A stretch of 64,000 nucleotides of DNA from Flavobacteriaceae bacterium PS02337 (GCA_029959285.1 JASCOE010000004.1:62001-126000); one strand, 5' to 3'. Shown: positions 1 to 9,383, counted from the first letter of the stretch. The notes: generated by a model from the sequence alone, not told the origin. Numbers and translations are program-made.

Positions 1-370
1 TCGTATAATTTTGATCGATCACAAACTGCAGTAAACTTTCAATATTTTCTTTTTGAACTTTTGCAAGAAAACCTAATCTTCCTGCATTTATACCTAATAA
101 AGGAACGCCCGAATTACGAACAAAAGCCGCCGCTCTCAAAATCGTTCCGTCACCACCAATACTAATCAACATTTCAAAACTATTGTCCAAAGCTGTGTTT
201 GATGGAAAAGTTTTGTATTCTTTCTTAACAAGCTGTTTTTCATAAAGCATATTAAGAAAGTTTTCTTCAATTACCATTTCAACATTATTGGAATTGAAAA
301 ACTTGAAAATGTCTTTTATAATTGGTTCAGTACTATTTTGATAATATTGTCCGTAAATGGCTATTTTCAT
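1..370 (-). CDS. nadK: NAD kinase, N-terminal part (cut by window edge)
   Basis: Phosphorylates NAD to NADP with ATP in the cytosol. The leftward reading frame starts at an ATG at 368-370 and stays open to the window edge, giving about 123 residues. It begins MKIAIYGQYYQNS and contains the family motif ISIGGDGTILRAA, which holds the catalytic GGDG, followed by GINAGRLGFLA, both typical of NAD kinases. The C-terminal half lies outside the window. It is followed upstream on the same strand by a CBS-domain gene, a common neighbour in flavobacteria. The family call is secure; function rests on homology. Confidence 0.93.
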   Translation of the reverse strand, partial: MKIAIYGQYYQNSTEPIIKDIFKFFNSNNVEMVIEENFLNMLYEKQLVKKEYKTFPSNTALDNSFEMLISIGGDGTILRAAAFVRNSGVPLLGINAGRLGFLAKVQKENIESLLQFVIDQNYT

Positions 371-372
371 CT

Positions 373-450
373 GATGTTTAATCGATTTTTTGTTTAACTG
401 TTTAATCGTTAATTTTTTTTAGTCAAAACGATTAAACAATTAACCGATTC
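373..450. repeat. imperfect inverted repeat / terminator-like gap element
   Basis: The gap between nadK and the CBS gene is almost filled by a palindrome: GTTTAACTGTTTAATCGTT on one side and AACGATTAAACAATTAAC on the other, around a T-rich loop. It resembles the other intergenic palindromes in this window and could end the leftward CBS transcript. Confidence 0.55.
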
Positions 451-461
451 AACCAACAATA

Positions 462-1121
462 TTATATATTAAGATATTTGTCTAAATAATCTGAGCGCTC
501 TTTTAAACTATTGATGTAATTGTCTTCTTGATGCTCAGAAATAATTTCATAACTATATCTTCTATACGTTTGGATGATTTCATTTATTGATCCTAAACCA
601 ATTTTCACAGTAATCTGTACGTTTTCTGTGTCGGCTTCAGATACAAAACAACCTAAAACTTTACCATTATTACTTTCTACAATTTGAGTTACTTCGCTCA
701 TAGAATAGTCTAAAAGTCCTTTTTGAACAATAATAATAGCGCCTGGTTCTTTTAAAAATGGAGTTTCCTGAAAAAATTTCATGATGTCTTCCATTTCGTA
801 ATAACCTACATAGGCATTATTTTCATCAAGAACTGGAATTGTATTGGTGTGATTTTTTGAAAAAACTTCTAAAACGTCAAGCCAAATCATAGATTTTCTA
901 GCAAAAAAACGTTCTAAAGTATATTTGTAGTCAATTGCTTTTTTATCTGTGTCAAATGTTTCTACATCATCAGAAGAAATGCTTCCAATAAAAATTCCAT
1001 CTTCTAAAATTGGAAAATGAGAAAAATTTACATCGATAAAAAAGTCCTGAATCGATGCAATCGTTTCCTGACTATCAATCGCTCTGAAATCGTTTGTGAT
1101 ATAGTTTGTAATTTCTGTCAT
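462..1121 (-). CDS. CBS-domain protein with C-terminal ACT-like region
   Basis: Probable cytosolic sensor of adenine nucleotides; the target is unknown. Residues of about 8-120 form a pair of CBS motifs (ILEDGIFIGSISSDDV and VLDENNAYVGYYEMEDI are the two typical strand-helix ends). Residues of about 124-200 read as an ACT-like domain (GAIIIVQKGLLDYSMSEV, then NNGKVLGCFV). That order matches AcuB-like proteins. There is no membrane segment. The gene precedes nadK on the same strand with a gap of about 90 nt, and diverges from pdxJ. CBS proteins beside nadK and pdxJ are usual in Flavobacterium, but the regulatory link is inference. Confidence 0.8.
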   Translation of the reverse strand: MTEITNYITNDFRAIDSQETIASIQDFFIDVNFSHFPILEDGIFIGSISSDDVETFDTDKKAIDYKYTLERFFARKSMIWLDVLEVFSKNHTNTIPVLDENNAYVGYYEMEDIMKFFQETPFLKEPGAIIIVQKGLLDYSMSEVTQIVESNNGKVLGCFVSEADTENVQITVKIGLGSINEIIQTYRRYSYEIISEHQEDNYINSLKERSDYLDKYLNI

Positions 1122-1188
1122 AAATCAGTTGAAGATATTTAGATGCAAAATAATCAAAAAATACCGAAAACCGCTCTGTTTTACTTTG

Positions 1189-1196
1189 TATTTTTG
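1189..1196 (+). promoter_or_regulatory. -7 promoter box for pdxJ
   Basis: TATTTTTG matches the Bacteroidota TAnnTTTG element exactly and lies about 42 nt before the pdxJ start. No clear -33 box is seen. Confidence 0.55.
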
Positions 1197-1238
1197 TCGT
1201 AACAAATATAGTGTTACTAGAATTAATTATCTATTTAT

Positions 1239-1952
1239 ATGACAAAGTTAAGTGTTAATATCAATAAAATAGCAACGCTTCGTAACGCACGAGGCGGAAA
1301 TGTTCCTGATTTATTAAAAGTAGCTGCAGATATTGAGCGTTTTGGAGGGCAAGGAATTACGATTCACCCGCGTCCAGATGAGCGTCATATTCGTTATCAA
1401 GATGCACGCGATTTAAAATCTATTGTTACAACAGAATATAATATTGAAGGAAATCCGCAGCATAATTTTATTGGTTTAGTTTTAGAATGCAAACCAGATC
1501 AGGTAACGTTGGTTCCAGATGCAATCGGTGCAATTACGTCTTCTGCAGGTTGGGATACGATTAAAAATCAAGAATATTTAACTGAAGTTATTCAAGAATT
1601 TCAAAGAAACGGAATCAGAACCTCGATTTTTGTTGATCCGGTTTTAGAAATTATCGAAGGAGCAAAAAAAACCGGAACTGATAGAATTGAATTATATACA
1701 GAAGCTTTTGCACACCAATATAGTTTAGGAAATGAAAAAGGAATTGAACCTTACACTAAAGCAGCAATTTTGGCAAATGAATTAGGTTTAGGAATAAATG
1801 CTGGACACGATTTGAGTTTAGATAATATTCAATTTTTCAAACAAAATATTCCAGGATTATTAGAAGTATCGATTGGGCATGCTTTAATTGCAGAAGCACT
1901 TTATCTTGGTTTAGATAATGTCGTAAATATGTATTTAAATAAATTGAAGTAA
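1239..1952 (+). CDS. pdxJ: pyridoxine 5'-phosphate synthase
   Basis: Condenses 1-deoxyxylulose 5-phosphate with 3-amino-2-oxopropyl phosphate to make pyridoxine 5'-phosphate, the last ring-forming step of the DXP-dependent vitamin B6 pathway. The 237 residues are the full family length. N-terminal [17 protein letters not shown] and the later [18 protein letters not shown] and GINAGHDL motifs are characteristic of this TIM barrel. The ATG lies about 40 nt after a good -7 box. An alpha/beta hydrolase follows 23 nt downstream and is probably co-transcribed. Confidence 0.97.
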   Translation: MTKLSVNINKIATLRNARGGNVPDLLKVAADIERFGGQGITIHPRPDERHIRYQDARDLKSIVTTEYNIEGNPQHNFIGLVLECKPDQVTLVPDAIGAITSSAGWDTIKNQEYLTEVIQEFQRNGIRTSIFVDPVLEIIEGAKKTGTDRIELYTEAFAHQYSLGNEKGIEPYTKAAILANELGLGINAGHDLSLDNIQFFKQNIPGLLEVSIGHALIAEALYLGLDNVVNMYLNKLK

Positions 1953-1975
1953 TTCTTCAAAGTAAAAATAAAAAT

Positions 1976-2740
1976 ATGCTTTACTCAAAAATAGAAGGCG
2001 AAGGAAAACCATTTATTATCATGCACGGATTTCTGGGAATGTCTGATAACTGGAAAACCTTAGCAGGACAATATGTAGAAGCTGGATTTCAGGTTCATAT
2101 TTTAGATTTAAGAAATCACGGACGCAGTTTTCATTCAGACGAATGGAGTTACGAAGCAATGGTTCAAGATGTTTATGAATATTGCCAAGCAAATAATCTG
2201 ACAAGAATTGATATGTTGGGTCATTCGATGGGCGGAAAAGTAGCGATGCTTTTTGCAACTACGCATGCTGAAATTGTCGACAAATTAATTGTGGCAGATA
2301 TTGGTCCGAGATTTTACAAACAGCATCATCAAGATATTTTAGCAGGATTAAATGCGGTTGATTTTTCGGTAAAACCAAGCCGAAATGATGTAGAAGAAAT
2401 CGTTTCGCAATATGTTTCTGATTTTGGAACGCGTCAGTTTTTGTTGAAGAATTTATATTGGAAGGAGCCAGGACAATTGGCTTTTAGATTTAATCTTGAA
2501 GTTTTCAATAATAATCTTGATGCAATTGGAAAACCTTTGGCTGAAGGTTTAGTTTTTGATAAACCAACTTTATTTATAAGAGGGGGAAATTCAGGTTATA
2601 TTCAAGATTCTGAAATTGATTCTATTCGCAAGCATTTTCCAAATTTAGAATTAGAAACCATTCCGAATGCGGGGCATTGGCTTCATGCAGAAAATCCTAA
2701 AATGTTTTTCGAAATGACAACAGAGTTTTTAAAAGCGTAG
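1976..2740 (+). CDS. alpha/beta-fold hydrolase (YbfF-like esterase)
   Basis: Cytosolic serine hydrolase of unknown substrate. It shows the oxyanion motif MHGFLGMSDNW, the nucleophile elbow GHSMGG with Ser at residue 84, and a C-terminal NAGHWLHAENP that supplies the catalytic His. The 254 residues and the spacing match the YbfF/abhydrolase-1 group. It follows pdxJ closely. Family assignment is firm; a specific substrate cannot be read from sequence. Confidence 0.88.
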   Translation: MLYSKIEGEGKPFIIMHGFLGMSDNWKTLAGQYVEAGFQVHILDLRNHGRSFHSDEWSYEAMVQDVYEYCQANNLTRIDMLGHSMGGKVAMLFATTHAEIVDKLIVADIGPRFYKQHHQDILAGLNAVDFSVKPSRNDVEEIVSQYVSDFGTRQFLLKNLYWKEPGQLAFRFNLEVFNNNLDAIGKPLAEGLVFDKPTLFIRGGNSGYIQDSEIDSIRKHFPNLELETIPNAGHWLHAENPKMFFEMTTEFLKA

Positions 2741-2794
2741 TTATTTTTGATGAAAATTTTATTACTTTTAAATAAATTTTAAACCTGAAAAACT

Positions 2795-3139
2795 ATGAAA
2801 TTATTACTTAGACTCCTTGTTACGGCTGCCTTAGTTTTGTTATTGTCAAACCTTTTAACGGGCGTTCATGTTGCTAGTTTTGGTACAGCTGTAATTGTTG
2901 CAGTAGTTTTAGGATTACTGAATATTTTTATAAAACCAATTTTAGTGCTGTTGACACTACCGGTAACAATTTTTACTTTAGGCTTGTTTCTATTGGTAAT
3001 AAACGCAATAATTATTCTTTTATGTACCAATATCGTTGGAGGCTTTGCAGTCGATTCGTTCTGGACGGCATTGATTTTTAGTGTTATTTTGTCGATTCTG
3101 CAATCTATCACTTATAAAATACTGGGAGACGATAAATAA
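2795..3139 (+). CDS. phage-holin-family (superfamily 4) small membrane protein
   Basis: A 114-residue, very hydrophobic protein with about four membrane segments (LLRLLVTAALVLLLSNLL, VIVAVVLGLLNIFIKPILVL, LTLPVTIFTLGLFLLVINAI, and a C-terminal one). The NIFIKPILVLLTLPVTIFTLG stretch is the hallmark of the YvlD/phage_holin_4_2 family, whose members are chromosomal inner-membrane proteins of unknown role rather than lysis proteins. It lies 54 nt after the hydrolase gene, so it may end the pdxJ transcript. The name should not be read as evidence of a phage. Confidence 0.85.
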   Translation: MKLLLRLLVTAALVLLLSNLLTGVHVASFGTAVIVAVVLGLLNIFIKPILVLLTLPVTIFTLGLFLLVINAIIILLCTNIVGGFAVDSFWTALIFSVILSILQSITYKILGDDK

Positions 3140-3187
3140 AACAAATTGAGCAGATTAAAACTGCTTCAAATACAATAGATTAAAAAC

Positions 3188-3218
3188 TTGGTTGGGTTGC
3201 AAAAATTTTATAATTTTG
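3188..3218 (+). promoter_or_regulatory. promoter of tig (-33 TTGG, -7 TAATTTTG)
   Basis: TTGG at 3188-3191 is followed by a 19-nt spacer and TAATTTTG, an exact TAnnTTTG box. The region also forms the inverted repeat GGGTTGCAAAA / ATTTTGCGACCC, which could be an operator. Confidence 0.7.
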
Positions 3219-3252
3219 CGACCCAATTTTATTATGTAAATTAAAGAAGAAG

Positions 3253-4575
3253 ATGGATATTAAAAGAGTAGCAATAGACGCAGTTAACGAGACAATTGTA
3301 TTGAACGTTGTTCATATGGATTATAAAGGTCAAGTAGCAAAAAGAATTAACGAAAAAATGCCTTTAGCGCAAGTAAAAGGATTTAGAAAAGGCGCTGTGC
3401 CTAAAGATCTTGTTGAAAAACAATACGGAAAAGGTATTAAACAAGAAGAGATTAAAAAAGTAGTTGATTTGGCTTTAGAGCGTTATATTCAATCTGAAAG
3501 ATTAAATCTTTTAGGAACTCCTCTTGCTAAAGTAAACGAAAACTTTGATTGGGATGCAGAAGAATTAACTTTCGAATACGAAATTGGTTTAGTGCCAAAC
3601 TTCGAAATTGATCTTGAAGCTAAAAATAATATCGTAAAATATATTGTAACTGCTGACGATAAATTAATCGACGGACAAGTTGAGCGTATCCAAAAACAAT
3701 TTGGAAAAGCAATTCCTCAAGAAGTGTCTGATGAAAATTCTGATTTAACTGGAACTTTCTCAAACGAAGCAAACGGAATCAACAATACTACTACAATTGC
3801 AGTTGGAGCTTTCAGTAAAGAAGCAGGGAAACAATTTGTAGGTAAAAAAGTTGGTGATGTTGTTGCAGTAAGCACAAAAGGTTTATTTGATGACGATCAC
3901 CAATTAATGGATTACCTAAAAGTGAGTCACGAAGGTGTTCACGGTTTAGATGTTGAAGTAAACTTTACTATTGAAGCAATCAACGGTTCTGAGCCAGCTG
4001 AATTAAATCAAGAATTATTTGACAAACTTTTTGGTGAAGGAAAAGTAGCTTCTTTAGAAGATTTAAAAGCTAAAATTAAAGAAGATGCTGAAGCACAATT
4101 CGCGCAGCAAGCTGATCAAAAATTATTATTAGATGTTCAAGATTTCTTAATCGAAAACACAAAATTTGATTTGCCAGCTGAATTCTTAAAAAAATGGTTG
4201 CAAACTGTTGGAGAGAAACAATTAACTCCAGAAGAAGCAGAAGTTGAATACGCAAGATCTGAAAAAGGTTTACGTTTCCAATTGATCGAAGGAAAAGCAA
4301 TGGCTCAAAGTAATATTCAAATTACATTTGAAGACTTAAAAGAGTTTACATCTGGAGCAATCAGACAACAAATGGCTCAATTTGGACAAACTAACCCAAC
4401 TGACGAAGAAGTTCAAGGAATCGTGGCTAGAGTTTTATCTAACCAAGAAGAAGTAAAAAGACTTTCTGAGCAAGTTGTAGCAGCTAAATTATTAGAGATC
4501 TTCAAAGAAAAAGCTAACCCAACAACTAAAGAGGTTACTTACGAAGAATTTATTGCAGCTTCTTACGGAGAATAA
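3253..4575 (+). CDS. tig: trigger factor (ribosome-associated chaperone)
   Basis: Binds near the ribosome exit tunnel and shields nascent chains. The 440 residues fit the family. The N-terminal ribosome-binding loop is visible as GFRKG (residues 43-47), inside VKGFRKGAVPKDLVEKQYG. A central PPIase-like segment (about 150-245) is followed by a long helical C-terminal substrate-binding region rich in Gln and Glu. As usual in Bacteroidota, the PPIase region is divergent, so isomerase activity is doubtful. It has its own promoter and a strong terminator, and lies upstream of clpP and clpX, the common bacterial tig-clpP-clpX order. Confidence 0.95.
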   Translation: MDIKRVAIDAVNETIVLNVVHMDYKGQVAKRINEKMPLAQVKGFRKGAVPKDLVEKQYGKGIKQEEIKKVVDLALERYIQSERLNLLGTPLAKVNENFDWDAEELTFEYEIGLVPNFEIDLEAKNNIVKYIVTADDKLIDGQVERIQKQFGKAIPQEVSDENSDLTGTFSNEANGINNTTTIAVGAFSKEAGKQFVGKKVGDVVAVSTKGLFDDDHQLMDYLKVSHEGVHGLDVEVNFTIEAINGSEPAELNQELFDKLFGEGKVASLEDLKAKIKEDAEAQFAQQADQKLLLDVQDFLIENTKFDLPAEFLKKWLQTVGEKQLTPEEAEVEYARSEKGLRFQLIEGKAMAQSNIQITFEDLKEFTSGAIRQQMAQFGQTNPTDEEVQGIVARVLSNQEEVKRLSEQVVAAKLLEIFKEKANPTTKEVTYEEFIAASYGE

Positions 4576-4599
4576 TTTCTAAAGAAACAAAGTATATTG

Positions 4600-4635
4600 G
4601 AGCGTCAGGATTTTTTTCCTGACGCTCTTTTGTTT
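4600..4635 (+). terminator. rho-independent terminator after tig
   Basis: Perfect 11-bp stem GAGCGTCAGGA / TCCTGACGCTC with a T6 loop, followed by TTTTGTTTT. Confidence 0.9.
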
Positions 4636-4662
4636 TAATTTATTTTTGATTACTTTTCAGAA

Positions 4663-4805
4663 GCTAATCCAGCTATCCGTTACAAGTTTTTTCTTCCGTT
4701 TAAGTTTTTTAAATTCTTGCAAGAGCTTCTTTCAGTCGCTTTCCAAGAATAAAAAAACTAAAAAACGGAATTCAAAAAGCTTTTCACTGCTATCTGGGCT
4801 AGAAA
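4663..4805 (-). repeat. dispersed intergenic palindromic element, copy A
   Basis: Read leftward it begins TAGCCCAGATAGCAGTGAAAA and ends GTAACGGATAGCTGG, the same ends as copies at 8.3, 13.8, 43.9 and 51.7 kb. The interior differs: a long hairpin of about 25 bp (TTCCGTTTAAGTTTTTTAAA pairing with the AACTAAAAAACGGAA side). Together with the tig terminator it accounts for most of the 327-bp gap between tig and clpP; no gene is seen here. Confidence 0.7.
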
Positions 4806-4902
4806 TAAGACAAATTGGCATCCTTTATAAAAAGGTATGAACTTTGTTTTATCCGTTTAAGTCACTTGCTGACTTTAGACTTTTCAACTTTAAACTAAAA
4901 AT

Positions 4903-5577
4903 ATGAACTACGGTAAAGAATTCAAAAAATTTGCTACAAAGCACCAAGGAGTAAACGCAATGTATTACGATAAAATCGTTGCAGCGATGAACCCAACAAA
5001 CATGACTCCATACATTATCGAAGAACGTCAGTTGAACGTTTCTCAATTAGATGTATTTTCTAGATTAATGATGGACAGAATTATCTTTTTAGGAACTGGT
5101 ATCGACGATCAAATCGCTAATATCGTTCAGGCTCAGTTATTGTTTTTAGAAAGTGCTGATGCTTCAAAAGATATTCAAATTTACTTAAACTCTCCAGGAG
5201 GAAGCGTTTACGCAGGTCTTGGAATTTATGACACAATGCAATACATCAAACCAGACGTTGCAACAATCTGTACAGGAATGGCAGCTTCTATGGGAGCAGT
5301 TTTATTATGTGCTGGAGCAGCAGGAAAACGTTCTGCATTGCCACATTCAAGAGTAATGATTCACCAGCCATCTGGAGGAGCGCAAGGTGTTGCAACAGAT
5401 ATGGAAATCAACTTACGTGAAATGTTGAAATTGAAAGATGAATTATACAACATCATTTCGCAACATTCTGGACAAACTTTTGATAAAGTGCACAAAGACA
5501 GTGAGCGTGATTACTGGATGAAAGCAGAAGAAGCAAAAGAATACGGAATGATTGATGAAGTATTAAAAAGAGGATAA
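4903..5577 (+). CDS. clpP: ATP-dependent Clp protease proteolytic subunit
   Basis: Serine protease that forms the double-heptamer chamber fed by ClpX. The catalytic Ser is S129 in GMAASMGAVLL, the His is H154 in RVMIHQPSGG, and the Asp is in SERDYW. The handle motif YLNSPGGSVYAGLGIYD is present. At 224 residues it has a somewhat long N-terminal extension (about 40 residues before the conserved core), which may include a propeptide. It lies between tig and clpX, with repeats on both sides. Confidence 0.97.
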   Translation: MNYGKEFKKFATKHQGVNAMYYDKIVAAMNPTNMTPYIIEERQLNVSQLDVFSRLMMDRIIFLGTGIDDQIANIVQAQLLFLESADASKDIQIYLNSPGGSVYAGLGIYDTMQYIKPDVATICTGMAASMGAVLLCAGAAGKRSALPHSRVMIHQPSGGAQGVATDMEINLREMLKLKDELYNIISQHSGQTFDKVHKDSERDYWMKAEEAKEYGMIDEVLKRG

Positions 5578-5724
5578 TTTTTTTAAGGTTCAAAGTTGCT
5601 AAGGGACTAAGGTTCTAAGATTAACTTGAAACTTGAAACAAATTAAACTTGAAATAAAAAATAAATATTAAGCTGCAAAGAAGTTAAGTTTTTAAGTTTT
5701 AGATTAAAAAGCTTAGAAACTTAG

Positions 5725-5732
5725 TATCTTTG
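5725..5732 (+). promoter_or_regulatory. -7 promoter box for clpX
   Basis: TATCTTTG is an exact TAnnTTTG box 24 nt before the clpX ATG. It sits inside a low-complexity AAGTTTTTAAG/CTTAGAAACTTAG stretch. It implies that clpX can be transcribed separately from clpP. Confidence 0.6.
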
Positions 5733-5755
5733 CAGCTTAGTAACTTAAATAAAGA

Positions 5756-6988
5756 ATGGCAAAAGTAGTATTAGAATGTTCGTTTTGTGGAAGAAAGAAG
5801 CCAGAAACTAATTTATTAATTGCAGGTATCAATGCCCACATTTGTGATAAGTGTATTGAGCAGGCGCACGGAATTGTTTTAGAAGAATTAAAATCTAGTG
5901 GAAGCGCAAAATTAGTTGGGGATTTAATTTTAAAGAAACCAAAAGAAATTAGGGCTTTCTTAGATCAATATGTTATTGGTCAGGACCAGACTAAAAAAGT
6001 GATGTCAGTTGCAGTTTACAATCACTACAAACGTTTAATGCAACAGCAATTAGACGACGAAGTAGAGATTGAAAAAAGTAACATCATCATGGTTGGTCAA
6101 ACCGGAACTGGAAAAACATTGGTAGCAAAAACGATTGCTAAAATGTTAGATGTTCCTTTGGCTATTGTTGATGCAACTGTATTAACAGAAGCTGGTTATG
6201 TTGGAGAAGATGTTGAAAGTATTCTAACTCGTTTGCTTCAAGCTGCAGATTATGACGTAGCCAAAGCAGAAAGAGGAATCGTATTTATTGACGAAATTGA
6301 TAAAATTGCTCGTAAAAGCGATAATCCATCAATTACGCGTGACGTTTCTGGAGAAGGAGTTCAACAAGCTTTGCTTAAATTATTAGAAGGAACAGTTGTA
6401 AACGTACCGCCAAAAGGAGGACGTAAACATCCAGACCAGAAATTTGTTGAGGTAAATACACAAAACATCTTGTTTATTGCAGGTGGTGCTTTTGATGGAG
6501 TTGAACGTATTATTTCTAAACGTTTAAACCGTCAGGCAGTTGGTTACTCAACTTCTAAGAATGTTGATAATATCGACAAAGACAATTTGTTGCAATATAT
6601 TATTCCAAAAGATATCAAAGATTTCGGATTGATTCCAGAGATTATTGGTCGTTTGCCAGTTTTAACGCACATGGATCCTTTGGATAAAGAAACACTTCGT
6701 GCCATCTTAACACAGCCTAAAAATGCATTAATAAAACAATATCAGAAATTATTTTTGATGGATGATGTTGAGTTTACTATTACAGATGAAGCTTTAGATT
6801 TTATTGTAGATAAAGCTTTAGAATACAAATTAGGTGCTCGTGGATTACGTTCTTTATGCGAAGCAATTTTAACAGATGCGATGTACGAATTGCCAACTTC
6901 AGATGATACAAGTTTGTCAATCGATAAAGAATACGCAGAACATACTTTGAGTAAAAATTTATTGAAGCGAATGGAAATTGCTTCTTAA
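5756..6988 (+). CDS. clpX: ATP-dependent Clp protease ATP-binding subunit ClpX
   Basis: AAA+ unfoldase that recognises substrates and feeds them to ClpP. The N-terminal C4 zinc-binding domain has Cys at 8, 11, 30 and 33 ([16 protein letters not shown]). Walker A is GQTGTGKT at residues 114-121, Walker B is [10 protein letters not shown], and the sensor and C-terminal small domain are present ([14 protein letters not shown]). The full length of 410 residues is normal. A hairpin terminator follows. Confidence 0.98.
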   Translation: MAKVVLECSFCGRKKPETNLLIAGINAHICDKCIEQAHGIVLEELKSSGSAKLVGDLILKKPKEIRAFLDQYVIGQDQTKKVMSVAVYNHYKRLMQQQLDDEVEIEKSNIIMVGQTGTGKTLVAKTIAKMLDVPLAIVDATVLTEAGYVGEDVESILTRLLQAADYDVAKAERGIVFIDEIDKIARKSDNPSITRDVSGEGVQQALLKLLEGTVVNVPPKGGRKHPDQKFVEVNTQNILFIAGGAFDGVERIISKRLNRQAVGYSTSKNVDNIDKDNLLQYIIPKDIKDFGLIPEIIGRLPVLTHMDPLDKETLRAILTQPKNALIKQYQKLFLMDDVEFTITDEALDFIVDKALEYKLGARGLRSLCEAILTDAMYELPTSDDTSLSIDKEYAEHTLSKNLLKRMEIAS

Positions 6989-7010
6989 AGATTGAAAAAA
7001 TATATTTCTA

Positions 7011-7041
7011 AAACCTGTTCATTTTTGAGCAGGTTTTTTTA
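7011..7041 (+). terminator. terminator after clpX
   Basis: Stem AAACCTGTTC / GAGCAGGTTT (one G-T wobble) with a 6-nt loop and a following T7 run. Confidence 0.85.
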
Positions 7042-7120
7042 TGAATTACAGAAAATAATTTTAAGCGAAATAGATTACAAAAAATTAAAAAAATATCTAT
7101 ATTAGTTTAAAAATATAATT

Positions 7121-7567
7121 ATGAAAAAAATAAAATTGTTGCTGTTATTTTTAGTTATGTTTTCTACTATGTCTATTTTTAGTCAGGAAAAAACGGCTGT
7201 AATAAATGATTTTGTAAAGGCAGTTTTTGTTGAAAACAAATCGGTGCAGTTTATTGCGGAACATTATATCTATTATGAACCAATTACTGACCCTAAAGTT
7301 TCTAGTGACGAAAGAAGAAACTTTATCGAAATGCTTTTGTCGAAGTTAAGAAAGGAAAAAAGTGAAATATTCGATTCTTCTAATTTTCAAATTGTAAATT
7401 ATAATGACTTCACAGGAGATAAAGTGAAGTTTTTGCACGAACCTCAAGACACATATATTGTTATAAGCAATAATATTCCTGTCGTATATCTTTATTTAAA
7501 AGAAAATAAGATATTCTCGTTTAATTATATTTTAAAAGGAGAAGATGCGCTCTTTATAACTTACTAG
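7121..7567 (+). CDS. secreted protein of unknown function
   Basis: Not recognised. The 148-residue protein starts with a clear signal peptide (KKIKLLLLFLVMFSTMSIFS, cleavage likely before QEK), so it is probably periplasmic or exported. The mature part is mixed alpha/beta with no cysteines or repeats; the pattern of short helices followed by YIVISNNIPVVYLYL strands could suit an NTF2-like or cystatin-like fold, but this is a guess. It precedes an L,D-transpeptidase-like lipoprotein by 45 nt on the same strand. Confidence 0.65.
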   Translation: MKKIKLLLLFLVMFSTMSIFSQEKTAVINDFVKAVFVENKSVQFIAEHYIYYEPITDPKVSSDERRNFIEMLLSKLRKEKSEIFDSSNFQIVNYNDFTGDKVKFLHEPQDTYIVISNNIPVVYLYLKENKIFSFNYILKGEDALFITY

Positions 7568-7612
7568 GGAAATTTTAGAATGTCTTTTTTAATAATAAAG
7601 TTGTTTGTCTAG

Positions 7613-8245
7613 ATGAAAACGATAATTAAGAACTATTTAATTTTTGTATCACTGTTTTTTATTTTTGGATTTTATTGTAATAAAGAAAGTAAAATAGCTT
7701 CAACAGAAAATCCTCGTGTAAAAATCAACTACAATAATTATTATAAAGAAGCACAGCAATACTGCAAAAGAAACAATCTCAACTTGAATCAATTTATTTT
7801 AATTGATTTAGGATTACATTCTGGTTATAAAAGATTCTTTGTTTATGATTTTAAAAAGAAAGCGGTTTCTAAAACTTACATGGTAAGTCATGGCTGTGGC
7901 GATAATCAGTGGGGAAGAACTTCGAGTAAAGAAAAACCACAGATTAGTAACGAATTTGATTCGCATTGTTCGTCGCTAGGAAAATATGTGATTTTAGATC
8001 GCGGCGTAAGTCAGTGGGGAATAAAAGTCAATTATATTTTGCAGGGAAAAGACAAAACAAATTCTAATGCAAGAAGTCGTGCAATCGTTTTGCATTCTTG
8101 GGATGCAATTCCAAATAATGAAGTTTTTCCTGAAGGAACGCCAGAAGGTTGGGGTTGCCCAGCGGTTTCAAACGAAGCGATGAAAGAAATTGACGAATTA
8201 CTGAAAACCAACAAAAAAATGCTGATGCGGGTTATTAAATCCTAA
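7613..8245 (+). CDS. murein L,D-transpeptidase catalytic-domain lipoprotein (YkuD_2 type)
   Basis: Likely acts on peptidoglycan stem peptides or cross-links in the periplasm. The N-terminus is hydrophobic and ends in a plausible lipobox with Cys22 (FGFYC). The catalytic motif EGWGCPAVSNEAM contains Cys182, and His161 is in VLHSWD. The early VSHGCGDNQWG motif and these elements match the murein L,D-transpeptidase catalytic-domain family common in Bacteroidota. At 210 residues it is of normal size. Whether it cross-links or trims murein is not visible. Confidence 0.85.
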   Translation: MKTIIKNYLIFVSLFFIFGFYCNKESKIASTENPRVKINYNNYYKEAQQYCKRNNLNLNQFILIDLGLHSGYKRFFVYDFKKKAVSKTYMVSHGCGDNQWGRTSSKEKPQISNEFDSHCSSLGKYVILDRGVSQWGIKVNYILQGKDKTNSNARSRAIVLHSWDAIPNNEVFPEGTPEGWGCPAVSNEAMKEIDELLKTNKKMLMRVIKS

Positions 8246-8277
8246 GTTTTTGGTGTTTTGAAAATGATCTTTCTATA

Positions 8278-8345
8278 ATAGCCCTGATCGAAACGGTATC
8301 CTTTTGTGGTGGGGTTCACCACAAAAGATATAGTGTAGAGCAGGA
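8278..8345 (+). repeat. dispersed intergenic palindromic element, copy B
   Basis: Begins TAGCCCTGATCGAAACGG, carries the perfect hairpin ATCCTTTTGTGGTG / CACCACAAAAGAT, and ends in a GAGCAGGAC tail. It is the same family as the copies at 4.7, 13.8, 43.9 and 51.7 kb. It lies between two convergent genes. Confidence 0.75.
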
Positions 8346-8384
8346 CAGGAGGTCTTTTGAAAACGAAATTTCTGCTTCTGAATA

Positions 8385-9350
8385 TTATTGAACCCTAAAT
8401 TTTTCACGATATTCAATTGGTTTCATTCCAACCATTTTATAGAATACTTTTCTAAAAGCTTTTGGGTCGTTATAACCTGTTTTCTCAATAATTTCTGAAA
8501 TCGAAAGCTGTGTTTGTTCCAGGTATTTCTTTGAACTTTCAACTCTTATATTTTGCAGATATTCAATTGGCGGAATTCCTGTCACTTGTTTAAAACGGCG
8601 TGTCATGTTTCTCGCACTTGTCGGAATGTCTTTGGTAATTTCTTCTAGTTTTTCTATCGAATGATATTGGTTTTCAATTTTTTGCTGCAACATGGCAACT
8701 AAAGAATCGTTGTGTAAATGATTGGGTCTGAAAGTGCTGAAATAACTTTGTTTATAACGGTTTAAGTCAATAGAAAAGATTTTGGCAATATTTACTGCCA
8801 TTTCGTTGCCACAGAATTTTTGAACCAAAAGAATCAATAAATGAAAAGTTGAGGTCGATCCGCCGCTGGTGTATAAACTTCCATCGGCTGTTAAGGTTTC
8901 TTCTGCTTTTAATTTTACCATCGGAAATGCTTTTGTAAAAGCGCTGCAAGCGTCTACATGTGTTGTGGCTAATTTTTCGTTCAGTAAACCTGAAGCGGCA
9001 AATAAAAATGCTCCCGTACAAAAACTGGCTAATTCGGCTCCGTTTTGATGTTGTTTTTGTAACCACGGAATAAAATTTCTATTCTTTTTAATCATTTCGC
9101 TCATATTGTCAGTCGTAAAAGCTGGAATCAAAATGAGGTCTAAAACAATATCTGAAGTTTCAATTTCGTTTGAAGTATAACCAAAAATATTTCCTTGATC
9201 CGATTGTTCATTAGATTGAAAAATCATGATTTCGAATGGTTTTTCGATTCCCGAAGTCAATTTATTGGTCGTTTCGAATACTTCTAAAATAGCCGCAATA
9301 CTTAATAATTTATAGTCGTGAGGCACGATTAATCCTAATTTCTTGCTCAT
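8385..9350 (-). CDS. GlxA-family AraC-type transcription regulator
   Basis: Two-domain regulator. An N-terminal DJ-1/PfpI-like domain (about 1-190, with LIPAFTTDN and ASFCTGAFLFAASGLL, the nucleophile-elbow-like Cys) is fused to a C-terminal AraC HTH pair (about 220-320: TSARNMTRRFKQVTGIPP and KTGYNDPKAFRKVFYKMVG). The 321-residue length is typical of FtrA/GlxA regulators. It is divergent from a VOC/SRPBCC gene cluster it may control; the inducer is unknown. Confidence 0.92.
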   Translation of the reverse strand: MSKKLGLIVPHDYKLLSIAAILEVFETTNKLTSGIEKPFEIMIFQSNEQSDQGNIFGYTSNEIETSDIVLDLILIPAFTTDNMSEMIKKNRNFIPWLQKQHQNGAELASFCTGAFLFAASGLLNEKLATTHVDACSAFTKAFPMVKLKAEETLTADGSLYTSGGSTSTFHLLILLVQKFCGNEMAVNIAKIFSIDLNRYKQSYFSTFRPNHLHNDSLVAMLQQKIENQYHSIEKLEEITKDIPTSARNMTRRFKQVTGIPPIEYLQNIRVESSKKYLEQTQLSISEIIEKTGYNDPKAFRKVFYKMVGMKPIEYREKFRVQ

Positions 9351-9383
9351 GATTTTGATTGTTTTTGAAATTTCACATCAAGA

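Noticed and set aside
2795-3139. A phage lysis protein suggested by the holin family name
   Set aside because: The family is chromosomal and no phage gene is near.
4646-4840. 64-codon open frame between tig and clpP
   Set aside because: It is entirely within intergenic element copy A.
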